Shown here in pieces: positions 1 to 5,362 of a stretch of DNA of 5,362 nt (position 1 is the stretch's first letter; the number at the start of each line of letters is the position of its first letter). Under the pieces are notes generated by a model. The model saw only the letters and a program-made list of their open reading frames with translations, was not told the origin of the DNA and made no database searches. Position numbers and translations under genes: made by a program. This DNA is from Bacillota bacterium (GTDB taxonomy: Bacteria > Bacillota > Clostridia > Tissierellales > Sedimentibacteraceae): positions 1 through 5,362 of the forward strand of contig JAFACY010000168.1 of assembly GCA_023425285.1 (NCBI GenBank), written 5' to 3'.

Positions 1-266
1 CTACAAAGCTTGTTGCCGTACCTATTGCCCCAAAGACTGCACCGCACTTTAACCACCCTGCTCCTATAACTCCTGCCCCGGCACAGGAAACTCCGAAGGT
101 GGATGTGTCCGATATCAGGCGTGGTTCCGCTGTTAAGCATAAATTGTTTGGAGATGGTGTGATTACTAAGTTGGATAAAGGTAAAATATGGGTTTCCTTT
201 AGCGCAGCGGAGAAAATATTTATATTCCCACAGGCGTTTGAGCAAGGATTTTTGCAAAAGGGCTAA
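1..266 (+). CDS. C-terminal end of an unidentified protein with Pro/Ala linker and Tudor/SH3-like domain (5' partial)
   Basis: This is an open frame running from the window edge (first full codon at base 3) to TAA at 264-266, giving 87 visible residues. The first 30 or so form a linker rich in Pro and Ala. The last 50 or so form a compact beta-rich unit with VKHKLFGDGVI, then KIWVSF, then IFIFPQAFEQGFL. From memory, a 'V-H-x-x-FG-x-G-x-I' strand followed by a terminal 'FxFPxAFxxGFL' occurs as a C-terminal appendage on varied Firmicutes proteins, and the FG-x-G strand resembles the Tudor-like tail of UvrD/PcrA helicases. The main domain lies upstream and out of view, so no function is assigned. 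The frame is supported by a strong terminator 15 bases after the stop. This stretch looks richer in C and G than the genes to its right, which could mean a different origin, but it is too short to judge. Confidence 0.75.
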   Translation, partial: TKLVAVPIAPKTAPHFNHPAPITPAPAQETPKVDVSDIRRGSAVKHKLFGDGVITKLDKGKIWVSFSAAEKIFIFPQAFEQGFLQKG

Positions 267-281
267 TGCCAAAGGTAGAAT

Positions 282-320
282 AAAACCCCCTTATTTTTTG
301 AAAGAAACAAGGGGGTTTTT
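282..320 (+). terminator. Rho-independent terminator after the left-edge gene
   Basis: An 11-bp perfect stem (AAAACCCCCTT at 282-292 pairing with AAGGGGGTTTT at 309-319) encloses a 16-base loop. The right arm runs into a T tract (316-320). The A-rich left flank gives a shorter T run on the other strand, so it could act weakly both ways. It sits 15 bases after the stop at 264-266 and isolates the next transcription unit. Confidence 0.9.
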
Positions 321-396
321 CCGTATCCAATTTGCAATGACCCTCGGTTCACAAGTTGTCTTTATGACTACTCGTATTTGCTCTCTCTGTTTTTTA

Positions 397-425
397 TTGC
401 TAAATCAATAAATTTATGATATATA
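397..425 (+). promoter_or_regulatory. Candidate sigma-A promoter for the metallopeptidase gene
   Basis: A -35-like TTGCTA (397-402) is followed after exactly 17 bases by a -10-like TATATA (420-425). Transcription would begin near 432, leaving a leader of about 27 bases before the ATG at 459. Both boxes are imperfect and the region is very AT-rich, so chance matches are likely. The call rests on spacing and on the need for a promoter after the upstream terminator. Confidence 0.45.
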
Positions 426-432
426 TATCATA
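415..432. promoter_or_regulatory. 18-bp perfect palindrome, possible operator
   Basis: TATGATATATATATCATA reads identically on both strands and is centred between 423 and 424. It covers the candidate -10 box of the metallopeptidase gene and ends 14 bases before its ribosome binding site. A dimeric repressor bound here would block that promoter. The inner alternating AT run is common by chance in AT-rich DNA. The outer TATGAT/ATCATA arms are what make it notable. No regulator gene lies in the window. Confidence 0.4.
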
Positions 433-458
433 CCAATATTATTTATGAGGATGATAAT

Positions 459-848
459 ATGATTACAATAGATGAGGTACAGGAAATATTGGATGAAATA
501 GCCGAAGAATTTCCCTCCGAAATGTACAAGGATTTAAATGGAGGCATAATTTTGCTGCCCCAGGCTAAGCTCCATAAAAAAAGCATCGATGATGACCTTT
601 ATGTCATGGGCGAATACCGCAACGAAAGAATTTCCGGAAGGTACATAGTTGTATACTTCGGCTCAGTTGAAAGACTATATGGCAATACTTCAAGAAACAG
701 TCTGAAAAACAAGCTCAGGAAAATTATAAAGCACGAATTTGTCCACCATTTTGAATCATTAGCCGGAGAAAAAGACCTCGAAATAGAAGACGAGCATCAA
801 TTACGAGACTATCTCCGAGGTAAACAGAAAAAAAATAATGGAAAATAA
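459..848 (+). CDS. Small zincin-type metallopeptidase family protein
   Basis: The product is a 129-residue soluble protein with no signal peptide or membrane segment. Residues 92-96 are HEFVH, the HExxH zincin signature: H92 and H96 would bind zinc and E93 would be the catalytic base. H97 follows directly. An acidic stretch after it (D106, E108, E110, D111) probably supplies the third ligand, though I cannot say which residue. The N-terminal half (NGGIILLP at 27-34, DLYVMGEYR at 46-54, GRYIVVYFGS at 60-69) matches my memory of the clostridial 'metallopeptidase family' proteins of similar length, related to the minimal-zincin (Zincin_1, formerly DUF1025) group. Their substrates are unknown to me. 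The lysine-rich tail (residues 115-129) is probably disordered. The start is supported by GAGGA at 447-451, seven bases before the ATG. A two-span membrane protein gene follows after 26 bases, so the two are probably co-transcribed. Confidence 0.85.
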   Translation: MITIDEVQEILDEIAEEFPSEMYKDLNGGIILLPQAKLHKKSIDDDLYVMGEYRNERISGRYIVVYFGSVERLYGNTSRNSLKNKLRKIIKHEFVHHFESLAGEKDLEIEDEHQLRDYLRGKQKKNNGK

Positions 849-874
849 AGAAATTCTTTTCAAGGGGTACTAAT

Positions 875-1102
875 ATGATAAAATGGATGCAATTTTTCAG
901 TGGTGGTGATTATATACTAAAGTCATTGATACTTGTTATTATTTTTATGCCGGTAATATCATATGTTACTTTCAGTAGTAAGTATTTTCGCCCTCTTAGA
1001 GTAAAGCGAATCAGATTCGCAATTTATTTTGCGGTGTTATTGATATATTTGTTTTTAATTTATATTGTAGGATATTATGTAGTTTCAAATGCAGTTAAAT
1101 AG
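875..1102 (+). CDS. Small two-span membrane protein of unknown function
   Basis: The predicted product has 75 residues. Two hydrophobic segments are visible, about residues 14-32 (ILKSLILVIIFMPVISYV) and 48-70 (rich in Ile, Leu, Phe and Tyr). They are joined by a strongly basic loop (K36, R39, R42, K44, R45, R47). By the positive-inside rule the loop faces the cytoplasm and both ends face out. I do not recognise a family. A good ribosome binding site (AAGGGG at 862-867, seven bases before the ATG) supports it as a real gene. It starts 26 bases after the metallopeptidase stop with no terminator between, so it is probably the second gene of a two-gene unit. A role as membrane partner of the peptidase is only a guess from position. 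Confidence 0.7.
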   Translation: MIKWMQFFSGGDYILKSLILVIIFMPVISYVTFSSKYFRPLRVKRIRFAIYFAVLLIYLFLIYIVGYYVVSNAVK

Positions 1103-1130
1103 ACAATAAAACTATCTTTTGTAAAAGTTA

Positions 1131-1160
1131 ACCGTCCAAACTTTAAGCAAGTTGGACGGT
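1131..1160 (-). terminator. Hairpin between convergent units, probable terminator of the polA-coaE operon
   Basis: ACCGTCCAA (1131-1139) pairs perfectly with TTGGACGGT (1152-1160). After a one-base bulge the stem continues with CTT/AAG (1141-1143 with 1149-1151), leaving a five-base loop. Read on the minus strand, it lies 14 bases after the stop at 1175 and is followed by a moderately T-rich TTAACTTTTAC. Read on the plus strand, the tail (CCCGATATATC) is poor in T, so it is a weaker terminator for the 875-1102 gene. It may be shared by both. Confidence 0.65.
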
Positions 1161-1174
1161 CCCGATATATCTTC

Positions 1175-1789
1175 TTATTTTGCTAATCTTTCGATTGTTC
1201 TTATAAATTCATCGTCAGCTGCATATCCACGGAGCTCTGTCTTGTTATTTTTCTTGCTGAATTCATTATAATATTTATCCTTGACATACACCTTTTTTTC
1301 TTCAATGTCATAGTACAGGTCAAAATCATATTCATTTTCGCCCTTACCGAGAATTTTCCAATCCTCAACAGTGAATTTTGCATCAACCCAATAATATCCG
1401 TTTTCCTTTAAAGGTAAATCCTTAACCTTATCTCCTGCATCGGATTTAACGACATTGTTAAATAAAAGCTTGATATCATCAGCCTTTCCTTTATCCTCTG
1501 TATTGGAGCCATCAATTGTGTTAAGCTGTATAATATTTTCATGCTGATTTGTATATCTTATACCATCGTTGGAATGAACGCTGTAATCCACATCCGACAC
1601 ACTGCTGACCGAGCCGGATATACTGACTATTTTTGAATTTAACGCATCCTCTACAACATCTGTATAATTATTTTTCTTAAATAATTTAAACACCAAAGCA
1701 ATTAAGACAACAAGTATTAACAGCAACAATAAAATACGTCCGTAATTGATTCTTTTCTTTTTTGAATACACATTCCGTCTTCTTGCCAT
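1175..1789 (-). CDS. Single-pass membrane protein of unknown function, third gene of the polA-coaE operon
   Basis: The product is 204 residues long. A basic N-terminus (RRR at 3-5, KKKR at 10-13) is followed by one hydrophobic helix at about 17-36, rich in Leu, Ile and Val, then KLFKK. This is the layout of a signal anchor with the N-terminus inside and residues 41-204 outside the membrane. The outer part is hydrophilic, rich in Asp, Lys, Asn and Ser, and has no cysteine. A segment around 131-175 with many Tyr and Trp (GYYWVDAKF, DWKILGKGE, YDFDLYYD, KKVYVKDKYY) looks like a folded beta-rich domain. I do not recognise a family and see no catalytic motif. The ATG lies three bases after the coaE TGA, with a GGGTGG/GGTGAG-like purine run inside the coaE end as ribosome binding site, so translation is probably coupled. 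In several Clostridia I recall a lytic transglycosylase gene downstream of coaE; this protein has no such domain. Confidence 0.8.
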   Translation of the reverse strand: MARRRNVYSKKKRINYGRILLLLLILVVLIALVFKLFKKNNYTDVVEDALNSKIVSISGSVSSVSDVDYSVHSNDGIRYTNQHENIIQLNTIDGSNTEDKGKADDIKLLFNNVVKSDAGDKVKDLPLKENGYYWVDAKFTVEDWKILGKGENEYDFDLYYDIEEKKVYVKDKYYNEFSKKNNKTELRGYAADDEFIRTIERLAK

Positions 1790-1792
1790 AGC

Positions 1793-2419
1793 TCACCACC
1801 CTATACCTTTCATTTTAAGAAGCGCTTCTATCTTAATCCTGAGTTCTTCAGCAGTACCTTCGTTATCAATAACTTCATTTACCATTGATACCTTTTCATC
1901 AATAGGTATTTGCTTTTTTATGATATTTAATACATCCTCAGGATTTTTATTTTCTTGTATGGCTCTTTGTCTTAATCTTTCAATTTGAATTTCAGGTCTT
2001 ACATATACCAACCATATTTCATCAAATTCTAAAGCATAATGCTTATTTTGCTTTATATTTTCCAATATCAGTGGTATGTCTAAAAATATTACCTCTTCAT
2101 TGTTTTCATTTATTGCTTTATTAATTTCATTATGCACGTAGCTGTGGACTATTTCATTCAGAGCGTGCAGCTTTTCGGTATCGTTAAATACTATCTGACC
2201 AAGCCTCTGTCTGTTTATTGTGCAATCCTCGTTCAATATCTGCTTACCGAACATTTCAGTAACCTGTCTGTAAAGAGGACTGTTTACCGCATATCCCTCA
2301 TGGACTATTTTATCTGAATCCACCACCTTGAAGCCAAGGCTTTTTATTATGCCTACTGCGGTTGACTTTCCCGTACCGATACCGCCCGTAATCACTATAA
2401 TTCTTTTATTTCGCTTCAT
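1793..2419 (-). CDS. coaE: Dephospho-CoA kinase
   Basis: CoaE phosphorylates the 3'-hydroxyl of the ribose in dephospho-CoA with ATP, the final step of coenzyme A synthesis in the cytoplasm. The 208-residue product has the usual family length. The P-loop TGGIGTGKST is at residues 11-20, close to the N-terminus as expected. VVDSDKIVHE at 32-41 matches the family's 'DADxIxxE' segment, with D34 the likely catalytic aspartate. FLDIPLILEN (112-121) corresponds to the conserved 'D-x-PLL-x-E' segment. R148 and R152, the Q170-P172 region and VIDNEGT (183-189) fit the lid and the 'Q-x-P / vIdNxGs' C-terminal motifs. The ATG at 2419 was chosen because GGAAG (2425-2429) lies five bases upstream and it places the P-loop correctly. 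A longer TTG-initiated frame (from 2473) or an ATG at 2437 would add residues unlike the family. The start overlaps the polA end by 14 bases, suggesting translational coupling. Confidence 0.96.
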   Translation of the reverse strand: MKRNKRIIVITGGIGTGKSTAVGIIKSLGFKVVDSDKIVHEGYAVNSPLYRQVTEMFGKQILNEDCTINRQRLGQIVFNDTEKLHALNEIVHSYVHNEINKAINENNEEVIFLDIPLILENIKQNKHYALEFDEIWLVYVRPEIQIERLRQRAIQENKNPEDVLNIIKKQIPIDEKVSMVNEVIDNEGTAEELRIKIEALLKMKGIGW

Positions 2420-5147
2420 ACCAGCTTCCGCCCACATTAACGTCTGATTCAAGTCGTACACTGAAGTTGTCAATTACATTTTCCATTTCTTCCTTTATGA
2501 TTACCTTGACGTCATCTAATTCTTCTTCAACGGCTTCAACTATGAGCTCATCGTGAACCTGCAATATCAGCCTTGATTTCATGTTATTGTCCTTTAATCT
2601 TTTGTATACTCCAACCATAGCCGCCTTGATAATATCGGCAGCAGTACCCTGTACAGGAGTGTTGAGAGCTATTCTTTCACCAAATGAACGGATGTTAAAG
2701 TTTCTTGATGCTAATTCCGGTATATATCTTCTTCTGCCAAAATATGTTGTAACATAACCGTCTCTTTTTCCGGATTCAACTATGTCCTTCATGTATTTAT
2801 CAATATTTGAATAAAATGAAAGATAATTTTCTATATACTGCTTTGATTCTTTTCTCGGTATATTCAAATCCCTGCTCAGTCCAAAGTCGCTGATTCCGTA
2901 TACTATGCCGAAGTTAACCGCTTTTGCCCTGCTTCGCATTACGGGGGTAACATCCTCAGCAGCCACATGGAAAACCTGAGAGGCCGTCTTTGTGTGTATA
3001 TCTTCATTGCTCAGAAAAGCATCTATAAGATTTTGTTCATTTGCAAGATGAGCCAATACTCTCAATTCTATCTGAGAATAGTCGGCATCACAAAGCACAT
3101 AACCGTCCTCTGCCACAAAGGCTTTTCTCAGCTCTCTTCCTTCATCGGTCCTCGTGGGTATATTCTGAAGGTTTGGTTCAATGCTTGAAATTCTGCCTGT
3201 TGCAGCAATCGTCTGATTAAACACCGAATGAACTCTTCCCGTATTTTTGTCTATTACATTTTTCAAGCCTTCAACATAGGTTGAGTTCAGCTTTACCATT
3301 TGCCTGTATTCAACTATTAATGCAACTATTTCATGTTCAGACTTAAGTCTGTCAAGAACCTCAGCATCTGTGGATATACCCGTCTTTGTTTTCTTTATAA
3401 CCGGGAGTCCCAATTTTTCAAACAATATAACCGCAAGCTGCTTAGGAGAATTAATATTGAATTTTTCTCCTGCCATTTCATATATTTCTTTTTCCAGGTA
3501 TTGTATCTTCTCATTGAAATGTGTCCCTAAGGATTCTAAAACTTTTAAATCAAGCTTAAAGCCCACATATTCCATATAGCCCAATACTTCAATCAAAGGA
3601 AGCTCAATATCATGATATAAATCCTTCATCTGAAGCTCTTCGATTTCTTTGCTCATGAGGCTTTCACACCTGATTATGGTGCTTAAGTAATTTTGTATAT
3701 ATTCTTTCTTTTTTTCTATATCCAATTCTTTAAATGATATTTTCGACTTGCCTGTTCCAAGTATATCATTTTCGGATGACAATTCTTCTTTTAAATATTC
3801 ATAGGCGATTTTATCTATTGCATATGAGCTGTCCGAAGGATTCAGCAGATATTTCCCGATTTCGGAATCAAATGAAATAGATTTAAGTTCAATGTTCTTT
3901 TTCATCAGATAAATAACTTCATTTTTAAGACCGTGACCGATAACGGAAATTTCGTCACCTTCAAAAATATTTTTCAGGCTGCTCAAAACCTTTTCTTCGC
4001 CTATTTTATCCGAATCTATATAATAAATTTCTGTCCCGTCGGAAATACCAACGGCTACAAGCTCACTGTATAAAGCTCTGTCATTGTCGAGCAGAAATTT
4101 AATTGCCGCCTTTTTACTTTTATTTATTTTTTCCAATATATTTTTTATATCGTCTTCCGATTCCAAATAATTAATTTTTACGGAAGCTTTATTGACAGAC
4201 ACATTTCTGTTTTTATTATCAACTGTATTGACTTCCTCATTGTCATCAAACATGGACATCTGAGTATCTGTCTTGCTTTGTATTTTTTCTTCGCCTATTC
4301 TTTTTTTGAAGGTCCTGAATTCCAGCTCATCATACATATCAGACAGCTTTTTATAATCAGGCTCCGTAACCTTGTATTCATAAAGGTCAAACTCAATCGG
4401 TATATCTGTTACAATGGTTGCAAGTGTCTTGCTCATATACGCCTGCATTTTATCATTTTCAAGCTTTTCTTTCAGCTTGCCCTTTATGTTGTCGATGTTT
4501 TCATACAGAACATCTAAGTTTTTATACTCCTGTATGAGCTTGAGAGCTGTTTTTTCACCAACTCCGGACACTCCCGGGATGTTGTCCGACGGATCTCCCA
4601 TCAATGCCTTCAGATCTATAAACTGCAGTGGTGTTATACCGTACTGGCTGTTCATTTCTTCAATGTTCATTTCCTCGGTATTTGTAACGCCTTTTTTAGT
4701 TAAAATAACAGTGGTGCTTTCGTCTATAAGCTGCAAATAATCCTTGTCGCTTGTAACCAGGTAAATTTCATCCACCAGCCCTCTGGCCGCATTTGCAAAC
4801 GTACCTGCAACATCGTCAGCTTCAAAGCCATCTATTTCCACACATTTTATATTGTGTATATCAAGCACATCTCTTATAAGCTGAAACTGCTCCACCAATT
4901 CATCAGGGGCCTTTGCTCTCGTAGCCTTGTAGTCCTTGTACTGCTCATGTCTGAATGAAGGCTTCTTAGGATCAAAGGCAACGCATATATACTCAGGAGA
5001 ATATGTGTCAAAAAGCTTATACAACATGCTCAGAAAACCATACACAGCATTTGTATATTGTCCTTTTTTGGTTCTCAAAGGAGGCATAGCAAAAAATGCT
5101 CTGAAAAGTATGCTGTTGCCGTCCAATATCATAATTTTATTATTCAT
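2406..5147 (-). CDS. polA: DNA polymerase I (5' nuclease active, proofreading domain degenerate)
   Basis: Pol I fills gaps and removes RNA primers during Okazaki-fragment maturation and excision repair. The 913-residue product has three parts. Residues 1-285 are a 5' nuclease with acidic metal ligands at D9, D59, E109/D111/D112, D134/D136 and D185/D188, and a helix-hairpin-helix at about 185-205 (GDPSDNIPGVSGVGEKTALK). A polar linker covers about 286-322. Residues 323-500 occupy the 3'-5' exonuclease position but lack the ligands: the expected DxE is KFLL near 350-353, LKYD is LKNE (407-410), and the YxxxD motif is not preserved in YLSTIIRCES. This is similar to Bacillus-type Pol I. Residues 510-913 are the polymerase: TGRISSIEPNLQNIP (650-664), motif A DYSQIELR with D689, motif B R738/K742/F746/Y750, and motif C QVHDE with D866. 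All catalytic polymerase residues are intact. The ATG at 5147 has AAGGAG (5153-5158) five bases upstream. A TTG eight codons earlier lacks a site. Confidence 0.98.
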   Translation of the reverse strand: MNNKIMILDGNSILFRAFFAMPPLRTKKGQYTNAVYGFLSMLYKLFDTYSPEYICVAFDPKKPSFRHEQYKDYKATRAKAPDELVEQFQLIRDVLDIHNIKCVEIDGFEADDVAGTFANAARGLVDEIYLVTSDKDYLQLIDESTTVILTKKGVTNTEEMNIEEMNSQYGITPLQFIDLKALMGDPSDNIPGVSGVGEKTALKLIQEYKNLDVLYENIDNIKGKLKEKLENDKMQAYMSKTLATIVTDIPIEFDLYEYKVTEPDYKKLSDMYDELEFRTFKKRIGEEKIQSKTDTQMSMFDDNEEVNTVDNKNRNVSVNKASVKINYLESEDDIKNILEKINKSKKAAIKFLLDNDRALYSELVAVGISDGTEIYYIDSDKIGEEKVLSSLKNIFEGDEISVIGHGLKNEVIYLMKKNIELKSISFDSEIGKYLLNPSDSSYAIDKIAYEYLKEELSSENDILGTGKSKISFKELDIEKKKEYIQNYLSTIIRCESLMSKEIEELQMKDLYHDIELPLIEVLGYMEYVGFKLDLKVLESLGTHFNEKIQYLEKEIYEMAGEKFNINSPKQLAVILFEKLGLPVIKKTKTGISTDAEVLDRLKSEHEIVALIVEYRQMVKLNSTYVEGLKNVIDKNTGRVHSVFNQTIAATGRISSIEPNLQNIPTRTDEGRELRKAFVAEDGYVLCDADYSQIELRVLAHLANEQNLIDAFLSNEDIHTKTASQVFHVAAEDVTPVMRSRAKAVNFGIVYGISDFGLSRDLNIPRKESKQYIENYLSFYSNIDKYMKDIVESGKRDGYVTTYFGRRRYIPELASRNFNIRSFGERIALNTPVQGTAADIIKAAMVGVYKRLKDNNMKSRLILQVHDELIVEAVEEELDDVKVIIKEEMENVIDNFSVRLESDVNVGGSWYEAK

Positions 5148-5152
5148 GTTAT

Positions 5153-5158
5153 CTCCTT
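5153..5158 (-). promoter_or_regulatory. Ribosome binding site deciding the polA start
   Basis: AAGGAG on the minus strand lies five bases before the ATG at 5147. It lies inside the longer TTG-initiated frame (from 5171), which therefore cannot use it. This sets the N-terminus as MNNKIMILDGNS, matching the short leader before the first conserved aspartate in Pol I. Confidence 0.85.
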
Positions 5159-5185
5159 GTATCAATTTCAAAGTTCTTGTTATTA

Positions 5186-5214
5186 ATTATAACAATTTAT
5201 TATAATGGCGTAAA
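5186..5214 (-). promoter_or_regulatory. Sigma-A type promoter of the polA-coaE operon
   Basis: On the minus strand, TTTACG (-35, 5209-5214) is followed after 17 bases by TATAAT (-10, 5186-5191). Transcription would start near 5179, giving a leader of about 30 bases that includes the AAGGAG site. A second TATAAT (5199-5204) lies 13 bases upstream with a poorer -35 (TGTAAA at 5222-5227, 17-base spacing), so a second start is possible. No operator-like repeat is obvious. Confidence 0.75.
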
Positions 5215-5238
5215 GCTGTATTTTACATATTGAAAAAT

Positions 5239-5265
5239 AAAAAGTCCGGAAACTCCGGACCTTTT
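5239..5265 (-). terminator. Rho-independent terminator of the gene at the right edge
   Basis: GTCCGGA (5244-5250) and TCCGGAC (5254-5260) form a 7-bp GC-rich stem with a 3-base loop. Flanking A and T runs extend it with one unpaired base. On the minus strand it is followed by TTTTTATTTTT, an excellent T tract, starting 15 bases after the TGA at 5276-5278. On the plus strand the tail CTTTTAACTT is weaker. It separates the right-edge gene from the polA promoter. Confidence 0.88.
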
Positions 5266-5275
5266 AACTTATGTG

Positions 5276-5362
5276 TCAGATGGGCTGTATACCCATGCCT
5301 ATGGCTTCGTGTTCAAAACCTCTCCTTGGAGAGCCTATCTGTCCGTAAAGAACAACCGCTAT
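5276..5362 (-). CDS. C-terminal 28 residues of an unidentified protein (5' partial)
   Basis: A minus-strand frame is open from the window edge to TGA at 5276-5278 and reads IAVVLYGQIGSPRRGFEHEA followed by IGMGIQPI. The mix of residues looks like real protein, and the frame ends just before a strong minus-strand terminator, which is the main support. I do not recognise the family from so short a tail. The polA promoter and this terminator indicate a separate transcription unit in the same direction as polA. Confidence 0.6.
   Translation of the reverse strand: MAVVLYGQIGSPRRGFEHEAIGMGIQPI

Noticed and set aside
150..263. Left-edge gene as UvrD/PcrA helicase
   Set aside because: The FG-x-G strand resembles the helicase tail, but the terminal FPQAFEQGFL and the missing helicase motifs in view do not allow that name.
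420..428. TA dinucleotide run as a microsatellite repeat
   Set aside because: It has only about four and a half units and is better described as the core of the larger palindrome.
1116..1127. Short inverted repeat CTTTTGTAAAAG as a second terminator
   Set aside because: The stem is five AT-dominated pairs with a two-base loop, too weak to stand alone. It more likely just adds T residues to the minus-strand tail of the hairpin at 1131-1160.
1746..1988. Plus-strand 80-residue hydrophobic open frame
   Set aside because: It spans the coaE/membrane-protein junction antisense to both. Its hydrophobicity follows from the opposite strand's Lys, Glu and Asn codons.
2420..2473. N-terminal extension of CoaE from a TTG start at 2473 or ATG at 2437
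   Set aside because: It would add 18 or 6 residues unlike the family and lie deeper in polA. The ATG at 2419 has its own ribosome binding site and the expected distance to the P-loop.
4414..4740. Plus-strand 108-residue open frame opposite polA
   Set aside because: It is a shadow of the polA reading frame, rich in Ser, Phe and Leu as expected for the antisense of an AT-rich gene, with no recognisable motif.
5148..5171. TTG start giving a 921-residue Pol I
   Set aside because: The ideal AAGGAG site lies inside this extension and serves the ATG at 5147. No comparable site precedes the TTG.
4936..5205. Plus-strand open frame opposite the polA start
   Set aside because: It runs antisense through the polA 5' end, ribosome binding site and promoter, and has no homology-like pattern.

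Overview
The window looks like low-GC chromosomal DNA from a Gram-positive anaerobe of the Clostridia. This is an inference from the AT-rich coding style, the strong AAGGAG-type ribosome binding sites, a Pol I whose proofreading domain has lost its metal ligands, and a small zincin of a type I associate with Clostridia. No rRNA, tRNA, CRISPR array, insertion sequence or phage structural gene is visible.

Left part (1-1160, plus strand). The window opens inside a gene whose C-terminus is a Pro/Ala-rich linker followed by a small beta-rich (Tudor/SH3-like) domain. A strong hairpin terminator closes it at about 282-320. A 139-base gap follows, holding a candidate promoter whose -10 region sits inside an 18-bp perfect palindrome. 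Next come two closely spaced genes: a 129-residue zincin-type metallopeptidase with HEFVH and a 75-residue protein with two membrane spans. The hairpin at 1131-1160 lies between these genes and the convergent minus-strand operon and probably ends that operon.

Right part (1175-5147, minus strand). This is a compact operon read right to left: polA (DNA polymerase I, 913 aa), coaE (dephospho-CoA kinase, 208 aa, start overlapping the polA end by 14 bases) and a 204-residue single-pass membrane protein of unknown function starting 3 bases after the coaE stop. A good promoter (TTTACG, 17 bases, TATAAT) and an ideal ribosome binding site precede polA. Beyond it, a minus-strand terminator and the last 28 codons of another minus-strand gene lie at the right edge.

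The core is ordinary housekeeping: DNA repair and Okazaki-fragment maturation by Pol I, and the last step of coenzyme A synthesis by CoaE. The less understood parts are the zincin/two-span pair with its palindromic promoter, the unknown membrane protein at the end of the polA-coaE operon, and the two partial genes at the edges. I do not see convincing evidence for a new defence or mobile system.
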